From Nemertoderma westbladi (taxonomy: Eukaryota; Xenacoelomorpha; Nemertodermatida; Nemertodermatidae), in NCBI GenBank assembly GCA_032718475.1, contig JAUCBJ010000358.1, forward strand, positions 34,900 through 98,899: DNA of 64,000 bases, in the 5' to 3' direction. Made by a program: the position numbers and the translations under genes. The notes beneath the pieces are model-generated. The model was not told the origin of the DNA, did no database searches, and saw only the letters and a list, made by a program, of their open reading frames with translations. Positions within the stretch are counted from its first letter, which is position 1. The number at the start of each line of letters is the position of its first letter. Positions 36,668 to 46,341 of this stretch are shown piece after piece.

Positions 36668-39268
36668 ACAATTTGCAACAATTTGCTATCATTAATTACA
36701 TCCGGTAGGTCATTTATAAAGAGGACAATACAATACAATAGTTCCAATACAAATACTACTGAGTAATACGCCCATAACGCAACCCACGCAAAAATAATAC
36801 AACACAGTATTATAATATTGCATTGTGTTCACGCCTTGATTGTGTTACCATTGTTAGAGGGAAGCCCTATTGTATACTGTACGCTCACTGGGATACCCCA
36901 ACCGTCGAGTCAGACAGCCAATAGAATAAATTCACCTTCAATATACTATGTGTCTTCTTGTCTGTGACACTAATGAACTGCATACACCCCATTTTAAATA
37001 AATACATATTCTGGAATGAATACTTACGACATGGGAAGGGGGCAGCCGCTCCCGTTGACTACTAAGGGCCCTCCTATTTTGTTTCACTGGCATTCTTAAC
37101 ATTATTGTACAGTTACAAATACATGTTAGCATTCATTGGATGGAAGCCCAGCCCGCTCATGGGGCTTCCCCAATACCCAGCCGGCTACTCCAGTTGCAGA
37201 CAACCAATATAATCAACTCAACCAATGTTTCTACTTGTTTCTGCCACTACGAACTGACTGATGTTCTGGAATGAATATTTATGACATTGACTAGATATAA
37301 ATAACTGTAGATAATAGCATTGTTGTTCCAAGTCCTAAGTGATTTACCTGCTATCCCGAAAGGGGCGACTATTAGGACTGTTTGTTTATATTGAAAGAGA
37401 GTCGAAGAAACTGGTAACAGAAGGCAATAAATCGGTGATGATATTGAGTTGATGCGAGTATTCTACAGTAACTACCGTTGGCAAAAAACATTTTTCGTGC
37501 GGTCAACAAAATGGGGATTCAACACATAAATGACCTATATCTTACACACGTCGTGGGGCCTTCGCGCAGCACTGGAACCTCACAATTTGGGGCTTCACAA
37601 TTTTGTGTTTAATGTGCGCATGTGCCGTAAATACTGTAGGCCTACCCTTCTAAAATACCTAGCCAAGTATTAAGTATTGATTTTGTGTTTCTATACAAAG
37701 TAAGTAATGCTTTTAACATTGTTCCACATGTTCCACACATCCAATGCTACTTTCCGAAAGACATCCCGCAATCAAGTGAATGGCGTTTTGCTGTAGAAAA
37801 CCTTGATACTAAAAGTATTTGTGAAATAATTGGGTGGAAGGGTGAACTGGTCATGGCCCAACGATCGGGAAATTTAATTAAGTATTCGAGATCCTGGAAA
37901 AGCTAGAGGCCGGCTGAATATTAAGTTTCAAATTTCGATCTACCTTAACATACCTACTGTATTTGTATTACATTTGATTCAGGTTAATTTTCCGTTTATG
38001 TCGAGTATCAGTGTTAGAAGCGTTTATGTATTTGAATTGCGATTTGATTTAGGCTTATATTGATTGTGTTTGTACAGTTATCTGTTTTGTCAAGTTTCAG
38101 TTTATAGTACTGTAATTGTATTGAAATTAATTAAGATTTATATATACTGTCTGTTGTCTGTCGAGTTTTCGTTTATATATTGTTTTCAGGATTGGTGTCT
38201 ATTATTGTGTTTATTATTAGGACAATTTATTAAGCTTATGTTGTATGGCCTGTGATGCGTAACCAAATTAAGTTGTCAATAAATTATATCTATATATATA
38301 TATGGCTATGACCAAGATTTTAGCAACTGAAATAATTACCCAAGGGAAACATTCTAATTACGACACCGAAAAATCCACAAGTATAATGTAAACATTTATA
38401 TACAAATAAACTACAAGTGCACATTATGTCACATTACACAATTCTGGCACAACATTTCATCTTTCTAATTATACAAAATATATTCAATAATCATCTGGTT
38501 CCACTAGGTGGCGCCAAGTATTTCCAAGTGTAATCAACTGCATAATGGTTGGTATGGTAATTGGAGCCGGATAATAAGGGATCAATATTTTTGTTACCTA
38601 GTAACGTATATAAACAAGCCTAGCCAATAATTCATTGCTATGATCAAAGAGTTGTGTCCGTCGCTTATTATTACAGCAGAATAATAAACTAGGCATTGCA
38701 TTGTAGGCCTATTTGTTTAGTTTTTACTTATTAAAGTTAATTGAATTGTGTCTGCAGTATAGTGCACAGCGCTGCCAAGACCAATTTCGTTAGATTAATT
38801 TTTTGCACGTGTTGCTGCAGTGGTAGCCACTTTTATATTTTACCGCACCTACGGTAACCCTTTTACAATCGAAATACAAATTTTACTTATTTTATTATTC
38901 CCAAAATTTCAACTTACTTAACATTGTGACTTTCGACTGCCGCTTGTAATCACATAATTTATACAAACATACGTTCCGTAATGTTAAAATTTTGGAATAA
39001 TTCTTTGTTTGCACTCACACTCTACATTCGTTTGTAAAACTCATCCTACTAAAGTATAATGATCATAAATAAAATTGTATTTAGTGCCATTTCCAACATA
39101 TGAATATAGCGTAGTGATTGAAAATTTATTTTCATTTTAACAAAATTAAATACAGGTTCTTATCTCACAACAGTTATCCAGTACATTTCCAACAGAGAAA
39201 ATCTATTCAACATTATTATTTGGTATATATTATTTATTTATAAACTAGAATCCTAAAGTTGGCGAGTC
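36668..39268. other. Intergenic region upstream of CCDC146
   Basis: No supported gene. At 37552-37570 there is a single copy of GTGGGGCCTTCGCGCAGCA, the core of the 38-bp array at 57.2 kb. A 73-codon frame at 37685-37906 (+) has no recognisable motif. A (TA)n run lies near 38290. The last few hundred bases should include the CCDC146 promoter, which I cannot pinpoint. Confidence 0.5.
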
Positions 39269-42121
39269 ATGAACGAAGATGGGGGCGAAGCACCGGAACC
39301 GGATCCACAACCGGATTCCGGGCCAGTTCCGGATCCCATTGCACCGGTCGCACCCCGGATACAATCAGCTGACAACCTAGTCCTCGCCGAGGTCTCCGCC
39401 AGTCCCGCGTTCCAATGTCTCGACGATCTGTTTCAGGAGGGGAACATAACGGGAACACGCGTCGCTCATCTCAAATCGATGTACACCCAACTCCACGATC
39501 TACTGCGGGAAAAACGACAACGAGAAATCGAGTTGACGGAGGAAATAAAAGTGAATACAGCGGATTTAGAAAGGCAAGCGATGGCCCTCGATAAAGCTGA
39601 TGGGTTTCCTGAAGGATACACAGATGACGCATCACAGCTAAGGATAGAATTACTAAAACACATGAACGAATTGGATCTTAGCAATGATCGCATATTTCAG
39701 TTGGATTATAAAGTCAATAACTTGTCAGAAGAACGCGATATGTTGGATAGGGAGTACGGGAGAATGCCAAAAAAGGATGAAATTGATAAACAAATTAAAG
39801 ATTTAAACGATGCGAATGACGGCCTTGAAATGGAAATCACTCAACGAAAAGCCGAAGCTAAAATGTTGAGGGAGGATTTGGATTCAAAAAATCGCCAGTT
39901 AGATTTGGACAGACGTGAGTTTCGCGGGATATTTACTGTACAAGAGGATCTTAAAAACGATCTGGTTATGGTTCACACAAAACCTGGTCAAATCAGCAAA
40001 GAAATCGACAAATTGTTGCGCTCTAAATTAGATTTCGAGACAGAACTCAATACATTACAACAAAATTACGATGATCTCCACGCAGCAGTGACAAAGGGAG
40101 AAGAGAATTTGCGAAGTCTAGAGGGAGATAAAAATTCTTTGCAAACTAAGTTAGACAGACAAAGAACGCAACTCGATTCAAAACAAAGAGACTTTGATGG
40201 TCTTCAGAAAGAGTATGATTATGCAAAGGAGAAGTGTAACATACTTCTAGGGGATAGCGCCACTCTCGATCTAAGTATTCGCCATATAATGACCGAGAAA
40301 AAGGGTCAACACGATCTAAATACGAGGATGACTCGGGAAAAAGACCAGGCCTTGAAAAACCTGAAGAAAATCGAGTTACAACTGAAAGTATCACGAGAAT
40401 CATTGAACGTGTTAGGGAATATACAAGATAAGGCTAAGAACGCCCTCGATCTACAACCAAAGGACGATGGATCATTTGCATTGAAACAGAAAGAACTTTT
40501 ACGAGAGGTTGAAGCGACTAAACGAGCTTTAGCTCATCAAAATTCGATGACCGCTATGGAAAGTATGAAGGTTGAACAAGCAATCAAAGAGCAACAAAAG
40601 TTGAGATACGCACAGAGTGATTATAAGATCCAGGATGATGAGTTAAATCGTGTTGTCCGTATAAAATCAGATGAAAGAGAAGATAAATCAAGAGAATTAA
40701 TGAAAGCGGAACTGCGATACCAAAGAGTTTTACAAGAATTAAAGACTCGTAAGTTAGCTATTGGAGATAATTATAAGAAGTTCCAAGATATGCAGGCCAA
40801 ACTCAGTGATTTTGCAAAATTATACGAGGTGATTAAAAACGAGAGGAATAAATGCGTTAATCTTATCCAAACGAGTCAACAGAAAGCAGCGGAAATGAGA
40901 GAGAAAATCAAGATTTTAGATAACGAGGTCGAGATTCTGAGGTCGGCAGTAATAGCGAAGGAGAGGCAATTGCAAAAGTCGAGGTTGAAACATATGAATG
41001 GAATAGTAATACGGGATGGAATGCGTAACGAGTTGAGTAAAAGGAACAGAGAAGAACGCGAGATGGCAGAAACTCGAGACCAACAGCGGTTGGATCTCGC
41101 CAAGCTCAACATGATGCTGAACGCTACGGAACAACACATGGTGCAGCTGAGGAAACGGTTTGAGACGGGAGTCGAGAGCCGGAACAACCGGGGGATTGAG
41201 TTGATAGAGCGAAACGAGGAGGTTTGTATCTTGTACGAGAAGATCAACATGCAGGATATGACTGTGCGGAATGGAGAGGTGGAGATTCAAGCGAGGGAAG
41301 AAGAGTTGAGATTCCTTAAAGTCCAAGTCCAAGAATTAAATCGGATTATCGGTTTACTCCGAAAGGAAGTTCCAGTGAAAGATTCGTTGGAAAAAGAAGT
41401 GGAAATCAAGTTGATTCAGCACAGACAAATGCAGCACAGGATGCTGGAGTTGGAGGAGTTACTAGAGGATGCAGACACCCCGGCTAGAGTTCGGTATCTA
41501 TCCGGTAGCGATGGCAACCCGGAGCAACTAAATAACCATATGGAACACCTCGAGATCCGCTTAGCGCAGAAAGAAGAAGCCCTTCTAGAAAAGGAACTCT
41601 TGTTTGAACAAGTTTTCAGACTTTGCGAACGCGTGAAAAATAAATCAACAGCTGGTAAGGAGGACACGTTAAATTTAGCCAAAAAGGTAAACGAATACCA
41701 GAGTAAAATAAAAGAAGTTACGAGAAAGATTATGGCGCGTGTCTCTGAACTGTCTATGTACCAAGCTCAGGCGATAAAACTACAACAGGAGGTCAGGGAG
41801 AAAGAAAGCGATTTGGAACAGTCGTATATCAGAATGGAGAGGGGCGAAGCTCCAACAGAAGAGGCCTTGGTTGCATGGCGACGAGAGATACGCTTAGAGA
41901 AAATGCGCATGCGCGATAAGGAGGCGGCGGAGATGGAACGAGATGCCGATGAACAAATCGCCGCAGGTGTAGAACCTCGTCCTAACGCCTACATCCCGGC
42001 TGAACCTGACGCATTACCCATTCCTAGACCATACGGGGCCCATCCGCCATTCAAACCACAAGATCCCGGTTCCAATATTAGACACATACGGAAACCTATT
42101 GTAAAACCTATTGAAATATAG
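39269..42121 (+). CDS. CCDC146: Coiled-coil domain-containing protein 146 orthologue, intronless
   Basis: Single uninterrupted frame of 950 residues, almost the same length as vertebrate CCDC146 (about 955). Residues 1-35 are acidic and proline-rich. A conserved head region (SPAFQCLDDLF, GTRVAHLKSMYTQLHDLLRE) is followed by almost continuous heptad-type coiled coil to about residue 880 and the family-diagnostic tail, with RPNAYIPAEPDALPIPRPYG and the C-terminal NIRHIRKPIVKPIEI. In mammals CCDC146 is a centriole/microtubule-associated protein needed for sperm flagellum assembly; the same role is inferred here. The start ATG at 39269 is the first in frame and sits correctly before the conserved head. 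Vertebrate genes have many introns; here there are none, and no frame damage, so this is either a functional intron-less gene or a well-preserved retrocopy. Confidence 0.95.
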   Translation: MNEDGGEAPEPDPQPDSGPVPDPIAPVAPRIQSADNLVLAEVSASPAFQCLDDLFQEGNITGTRVAHLKSMYTQLHDLLREKRQREIELTEEIKVNTADLERQAMALDKADGFPEGYTDDASQLRIELLKHMNELDLSNDRIFQLDYKVNNLSEERDMLDREYGRMPKKDEIDKQIKDLNDANDGLEMEITQRKAEAKMLREDLDSKNRQLDLDRREFRGIFTVQEDLKNDLVMVHTKPGQISKEIDKLLRSKLDFETELNTLQQNYDDLHAAVTKGEENLRSLEGDKNSLQTKLDRQRTQLDSKQRDFDGLQKEYDYAKEKCNILLGDSATLDLSIRHIMTEKKGQHDLNTRMTREKDQALKNLKKIELQLKVSRESLNVLGNIQDKAKNALDLQPKDDGSFALKQKELLREVEATKRALAHQNSMTAMESMKVEQAIKEQQKLRYAQSDYKIQDDELNRVVRIKSDEREDKSRELMKAELRYQRVLQELKTRKLAIGDNYKKFQDMQAKLSDFAKLYEVIKNERNKCVNLIQTSQQKAAEMREKIKILDNEVEILRSAVIAKERQLQKSRLKHMNGIVIRDGMRNELSKRNREEREMAETRDQQRLDLAKLNMMLNATEQHMVQLRKRFETGVESRNNRGIELIERNEEVCILYEKINMQDMTVRNGEVEIQAREEELRFLKVQVQELNRIIGLLRKEVPVKDSLEKEVEIKLIQHRQMQHRMLELEELLEDADTPARVRYLSGSDGNPEQLNNHMEHLEIRLAQKEEALLEKELLFEQVFRLCERVKNKSTAGKEDTLNLAKKVNEYQSKIKEVTRKIMARVSELSMYQAQAIKLQQEVREKESDLEQSYIRMERGEAPTEEALVAWRREIRLEKMRMRDKEAAEMERDADEQIAAGVEPRPNAYIPAEPDALPIPRPYGAHPPFKPQDPGSNIRHIRKPIVKPIEI

Positions 42122-42381
42122 GAAATTTACCTGATTTATTATTAAATCATGTATATAATTAGGCCGAATAATTATCTCTTTATAGGATAAGCCTCTTAGG
42201 TTGGTTGACTTAAGCAGTGAGACAAATACTGTTATCCTATAAATTGTTACTGGTTTACGTATTTTATAAACAAAATTTAAATTATCTATGTATTTCAGAT
42301 TAATCACTTATTCATTATAAATTACAATGTTATAATTATATTTCAATTTTATCCTACCCGACGGCGATAAAAACAGAAAAT

Positions 42382-42402
42382 AATAAAAAACTCAATAATA
42401 AA
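42382..42402 (+). other. Candidate polyadenylation signals of CCDC146
   Basis: AATAAA hexamers at 42382-42387 and 42397-42402, about 260-280 bp after the stop. Position and motif only. Confidence 0.4.
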
Positions 42403-42447
42403 TAATAGGAGAGTTATTTTTTACAGAACACAGGGAAACATTGTGCA

Positions 42448-42832
42448 TAAGGGGCCGTCCAAGTATGACGTCAGCACTTTAGGGGGGGGGGGGGGGGGGG
42501 GTTGGGAAAATCTGATGACGTGCTGATGAGGGGAGGGGAGGTAGTCAGCCAAAATCTGACGTCAGCATGTTCATTTATAGGTGCTAGAAGAGATATAGCA
42601 GAAGAGTAAATAGCTTGCCTATTTAAATTGTTCGAAGCCCCCGAAGGCCCGTAGCACGACCTTATGTTTCAGTTACCTGTCTAGTCACCATGTTCAGTGA
42701 TTAGGACGCGAAATTTTTTTTAATCTGATTTAGATCTAATCTGATTTTTAATCTGATGACATCTGATTTAGGGGAGGGAGGGGGTCAACATTTTGGGGAA
42801 AAGTGCAGACGTCATACTTGGACGGCCCCTAA
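42448..42832. mobile_element. PIF/Harbinger-like MITE
   Basis: The element is 42451-42829 (379 bp). Near-perfect terminal inverted repeats start GGGGCCGTCCAAGTATGACG and the element is flanked by the 3-bp duplication TAA. A 3-bp TAA/TTA duplication plus GGGGCCGTCC-type ends is typical of PIF/Harbinger MITEs. It contains a G20 run (42482-42501) and no coding sequence. Confidence 0.8.
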
Positions 42833-43184
42833 GTAGAACACATGTAGTCAGTGGAATACAGGCCAATGGGCGAACACAGTAATTAAATTCACCATGAAAT
42901 AATAACATGTGGGGTAAGAAAAAGTTTAGATCATAATACCGTAAGTTTAAGAAATCAATTACATTTTTTAGATTCCCAATCCATTTTCAAATCCATTCAT
43001 TATTATTAATACTACTGATCCTTTTAGACTGCCAAAAACTGTCTATTAAACTGTTAAAGGGAAACTTTCAGTTTCTGGCATTATTGATAGACCTTCTACT
43101 ATTCCGGTACCAGATGTGCCCACACGGTATGCCTATATGTAGTACAACGTGTGACTGACATAATCGACCGAAACCGAAATTCAA

Positions 43185-43585
43185 CCGAAACGCCTCCTGT
43201 TTGCAAAACTACGCTCTCAAAATTCCAACCGAAACATCTCCAGTTTGCCCAACTAACGTTCCCCAAACTCAAACCGAAACGTCGCTAATTTGCCTAACTA
43301 ATGTTCCCCAAACTCCAACCGAAACGCCTCCTGTTTGCGAAACTACGCTCTCAAAATTCCAACCGAAACGTCTCCAGTTCGCCTAACTTACGTTCCCCAA
43401 ACTCCAACCGAAACGTCTCCAGTTTGCCTAACTAACGTTCCCCAAACTCCAACCGAAACGTCTCCAGTTTGCCTAACTAACGTTCCCCAAACTCCAACCG
43501 AAACGTCTCCAGTTTGCCTAACTAACGTTCCCCAAACTCCAACCGAAACGTCTCCAGTTTGCCTTACTAACGATCCCCACCCACC
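43185..43585. repeat. 45-bp tandem repeat, about nine copies
   Basis: Unit contains CGAAACGTCTCCAGTTTGCC and TAACGTTCCCCAAACTCC. The left units are diverged and the right ones nearly identical. The + strand frame reads a Thr/Pro-rich 15-residue repeat (PQTPTETSPVCLTNV) without stops and ends at 43634, but no flanking coding or splice evidence is seen, so it is left as a repeat. Confidence 0.9.
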
Positions 43586-44256
43586 AATAACTCTGTATTC
43601 CAACAAATCCGCGGGCGTTATACGTGATTCATAAAGCAATACACTTAATTATAATAATCCCATTGTTTCCAGGGCTTAATTAAAATAAAGAAGAACGCGT
43701 GACTTAAAATTATTAACTTCGATTCCATCCCTTTTATCTATTCATTTCTTTTCATCAACGTATTTCCTGTAAGTTTATTCAAAGAAAATCCCCAATGATC
43801 AATTATAAGTTAGTGGCTGGAGGTCTTCCATCCTGCCTATGAGATTTAATGAGGTCCTTTGGGTGAGAGAGATAGTTATAGAAGTGACTTCTAAGCTCCC
43901 CTGTAGGAGGTATTCTATCAAACTTCGTGTAGCACAAATGTTACTGATACTTATACACATTTTACGGTTTTATACATTTACAACGTGCAATTGTGCAGAA
44001 TTGTAAAAATATATAATTTTATGACATCTTTTTTTAGTCATTATCTCCTCTTTTTCATAATGTAGGTACCGGTACCTAATACTGGTAACCTAATACTATT
44101 CTTCTGTTTTTACTAGTACCGGTATTACAGTATAAAATAGTCAGTATACTATAATCCCTTTGGTGGTTAGGTCCAGAGGCTTTAGGTCCTGCGGTGCTGA
44201 GTCTTACTGTAGGTAATGACGCGGAACCATTGAGTATATTGCAGGTGACTACAAAA
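43586..44256. other. Gene-free stretch
   Basis: Nothing supported. A patch around 44150-44215 resembles one inside the hAT element at about 22900 (see findings). Confidence 0.45.
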
Positions 44257-44599
44257 CAAAGACCCAAATAATAAAGACCTGTGCAAAACAGATGTGTTAA
44301 CTTTCGTTTATTGTTTTGGTTCCCCCAAAACGCCTCTGTAACCTGCTCCTTTACTAAGTTGCTCCTTTAAATGGCAATGTGACCTAACTTCCTATGGCAA
44401 TGGGACATAACGCTCTTTGGGACGTAACGCGACTTTACCTCTTTGTTTTGTACGGGCCCCAAAGAGTAGGTGCCATTGCATTTAAAGGAGAAGGTCAATA
44501 AAGGAACAGGTTACAGAAGCGTGTTGGGGAAACAAAAACAATAAACGAAAGTTAACATATGTTACAATATTATGCAGGTTTTTATTATTTGGGTCTTTG
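44257..44599. mobile_element. MITE with inverted copies of the dispersed core
   Basis: Terminal inverted repeats begin CAAAGACCCAAATAATAAA. Just inside, the left arm reads TTTCGTTTATTGTTTTGGTT and CTGTAACCTGCTCCTTTA, and the right arm carries the reverse complement (GGAACAGGTTACAG, AACAATAAACGAAAGTTAAC). It is about 343 bp with no coding sequence and no convincing target duplication. It shows that the dispersed 'TTGTTTTGGTTA' core can be the subterminal part of a MITE. Confidence 0.75.
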
Positions 44600-44654
44600 G
44601 TATCAAAACTAGTGTGATATGTGTGTCACCATGCCTACTCTACCATCAAGATCG

Positions 44655-44850
44655 ACTACTGTAGTATTGTTTTGGTTAAAAAAGCCTGCCCTTCCTGCCA
44701 GAGTAACCTGCTCCTTACCCTTAATTGTTAAAGAGACCGTTTATAGTTTTTCTTAGAAAAACCTCTGAAACCTGCTCATTTCCCTCAATTGGTGAAGTGA
44801 TCGTTTATTGTTTTGGGTAAAAAGCCTGACTCAGTAACCTGCTCCTTGAA
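44655..44850 (+). repeat. Three consecutive dispersed-core copies
   Basis: Three successive diverged copies of TTGTTTTGGTTA...GTAACCTGCTCCTT at about 44662-44722, 44735-44795 and 44800-44855, in the same orientation. Confidence 0.6.
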
Positions 44851-46341
44851 CTTTAAACAACTGACAGTAGTTTACTGTATTAATTACAGTCTGGATGTGG
44901 AAAAAAAGGTGACCTAAAAGTAAATTAGAGAAAAAAAAGGGTAAAGAGAGTAAAAAAAAGGGACAAAATGAGCAAAAATTAGTAAATAAAAAATAACTGC
45001 CAATAATGTATATCAGGTACGGTGAGGTAATTACTTAGTACAGTAGTTACACAGAGTGGTGATACCAATAAAAATATATGACTGAAACTAAACGAGAAAC
45101 TAAAATCGGAACTGAATAAGAGGCGGTGACATACTAAAACTTTAATACGTTGAATGTTGACTTTAATTTAATAAGTCATCACGTAACCGTGATACCCCCC
45201 CCCCCCCCCCGCGCCCAGTAATACCCCAGCTCTCATATCTGCATTATCTTAAAGGTTCCAGAACAAACAAGAAAGGACATTGGGATTTAATTTTATAACC
45301 ATATTAACTGAGTTCTTTGAACTAAAAAGTTATAACTACTATGATAACCAACAACGCGAAATAAAACAAAACAAGCGCGAAATCGCGCAAAGGTCCACGC
45401 TACGCGGACCTAAAAAAACAATTACTAAATGTTAGTAAAAAGGAAGATGGAAATTAGGAGATTCTCTTAGTAAAACAGTAGGCCTATTAATCAAATTAAA
45501 AACTGCGAATTATTGGTAAACTTGATTTAAATAATAATATCAATTAAATAAATTCAATATAATTATACTGATGCCCTACAATAATTATAATTTATATACA
45601 TTTTAATTCATCATTAAGTAATATTAATATAAGCCCGTATGCATAAAGCGAGTAGGAAAAATACAATATATTTCGTAGGGGAGAAAATCTATTTCTTTTT
45701 TCATTTATTATTATTTACTTTTTAGTTATTATGGCCAATGTTTGCACACGCTCATGGTTTAACAATATCATTTGTTGGCATTACGATAGGTTCACAGAAT
45801 GAACCTAAGTTCGCTTTTATTTTAATATCAAAAATATTTAAATTATGATATTAATCAACTATATTATTCATCGATATTTTAACTTCTACATTTTCGATCA
45901 ATATATTATGATAGTTTCAATATTTTGGACAACTAATTCGCAGAAAAATGTAAAGAAATAACACATTCTATTCAATTGATAAATTGTGCAACTATGATAA
46001 ATTAAACGAAGCCCGCCAGGTCCATTCTACTGACGAGTCACAAATCACTAACTATTTACGTGATGGCATAAATTCCAACTTTTAGCCACCACTTCTTTTG
46101 TTGACAAAAAAAATGTGACTTGCACCCAATAATATAAATTAAAGAACACCATGGTTGCTTGGTTTCAATGGGAGTGGTTCCACTGGTAAGTAATTCATAT
46201 TAAAAATGTTGGGTATAAAAGGAAGTTCTGTATGATTGAAAAAAAAAATAAAGATTATACCAATAATTTTCTTTACTTAGAAGTTGAACTTTAGTATAAA
46301 ATTATTTTCAAGACATTTAAAAGGCATTTAACATTTAAAAA
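44851..46341. other. AT-rich gene-free stretch
   Basis: C16 run at 45195-45210. A small hairpin (AGGTCCACGCTACGCGGACCT) lies near 45391-45411. No gene recognised. Confidence 0.5.

Noticed and set aside
37685-37906. 73-codon plus-strand frame ahead of CCDC146
   Set aside because: No recognisable motif, no convincing splice sites, and an AT-driven composition.
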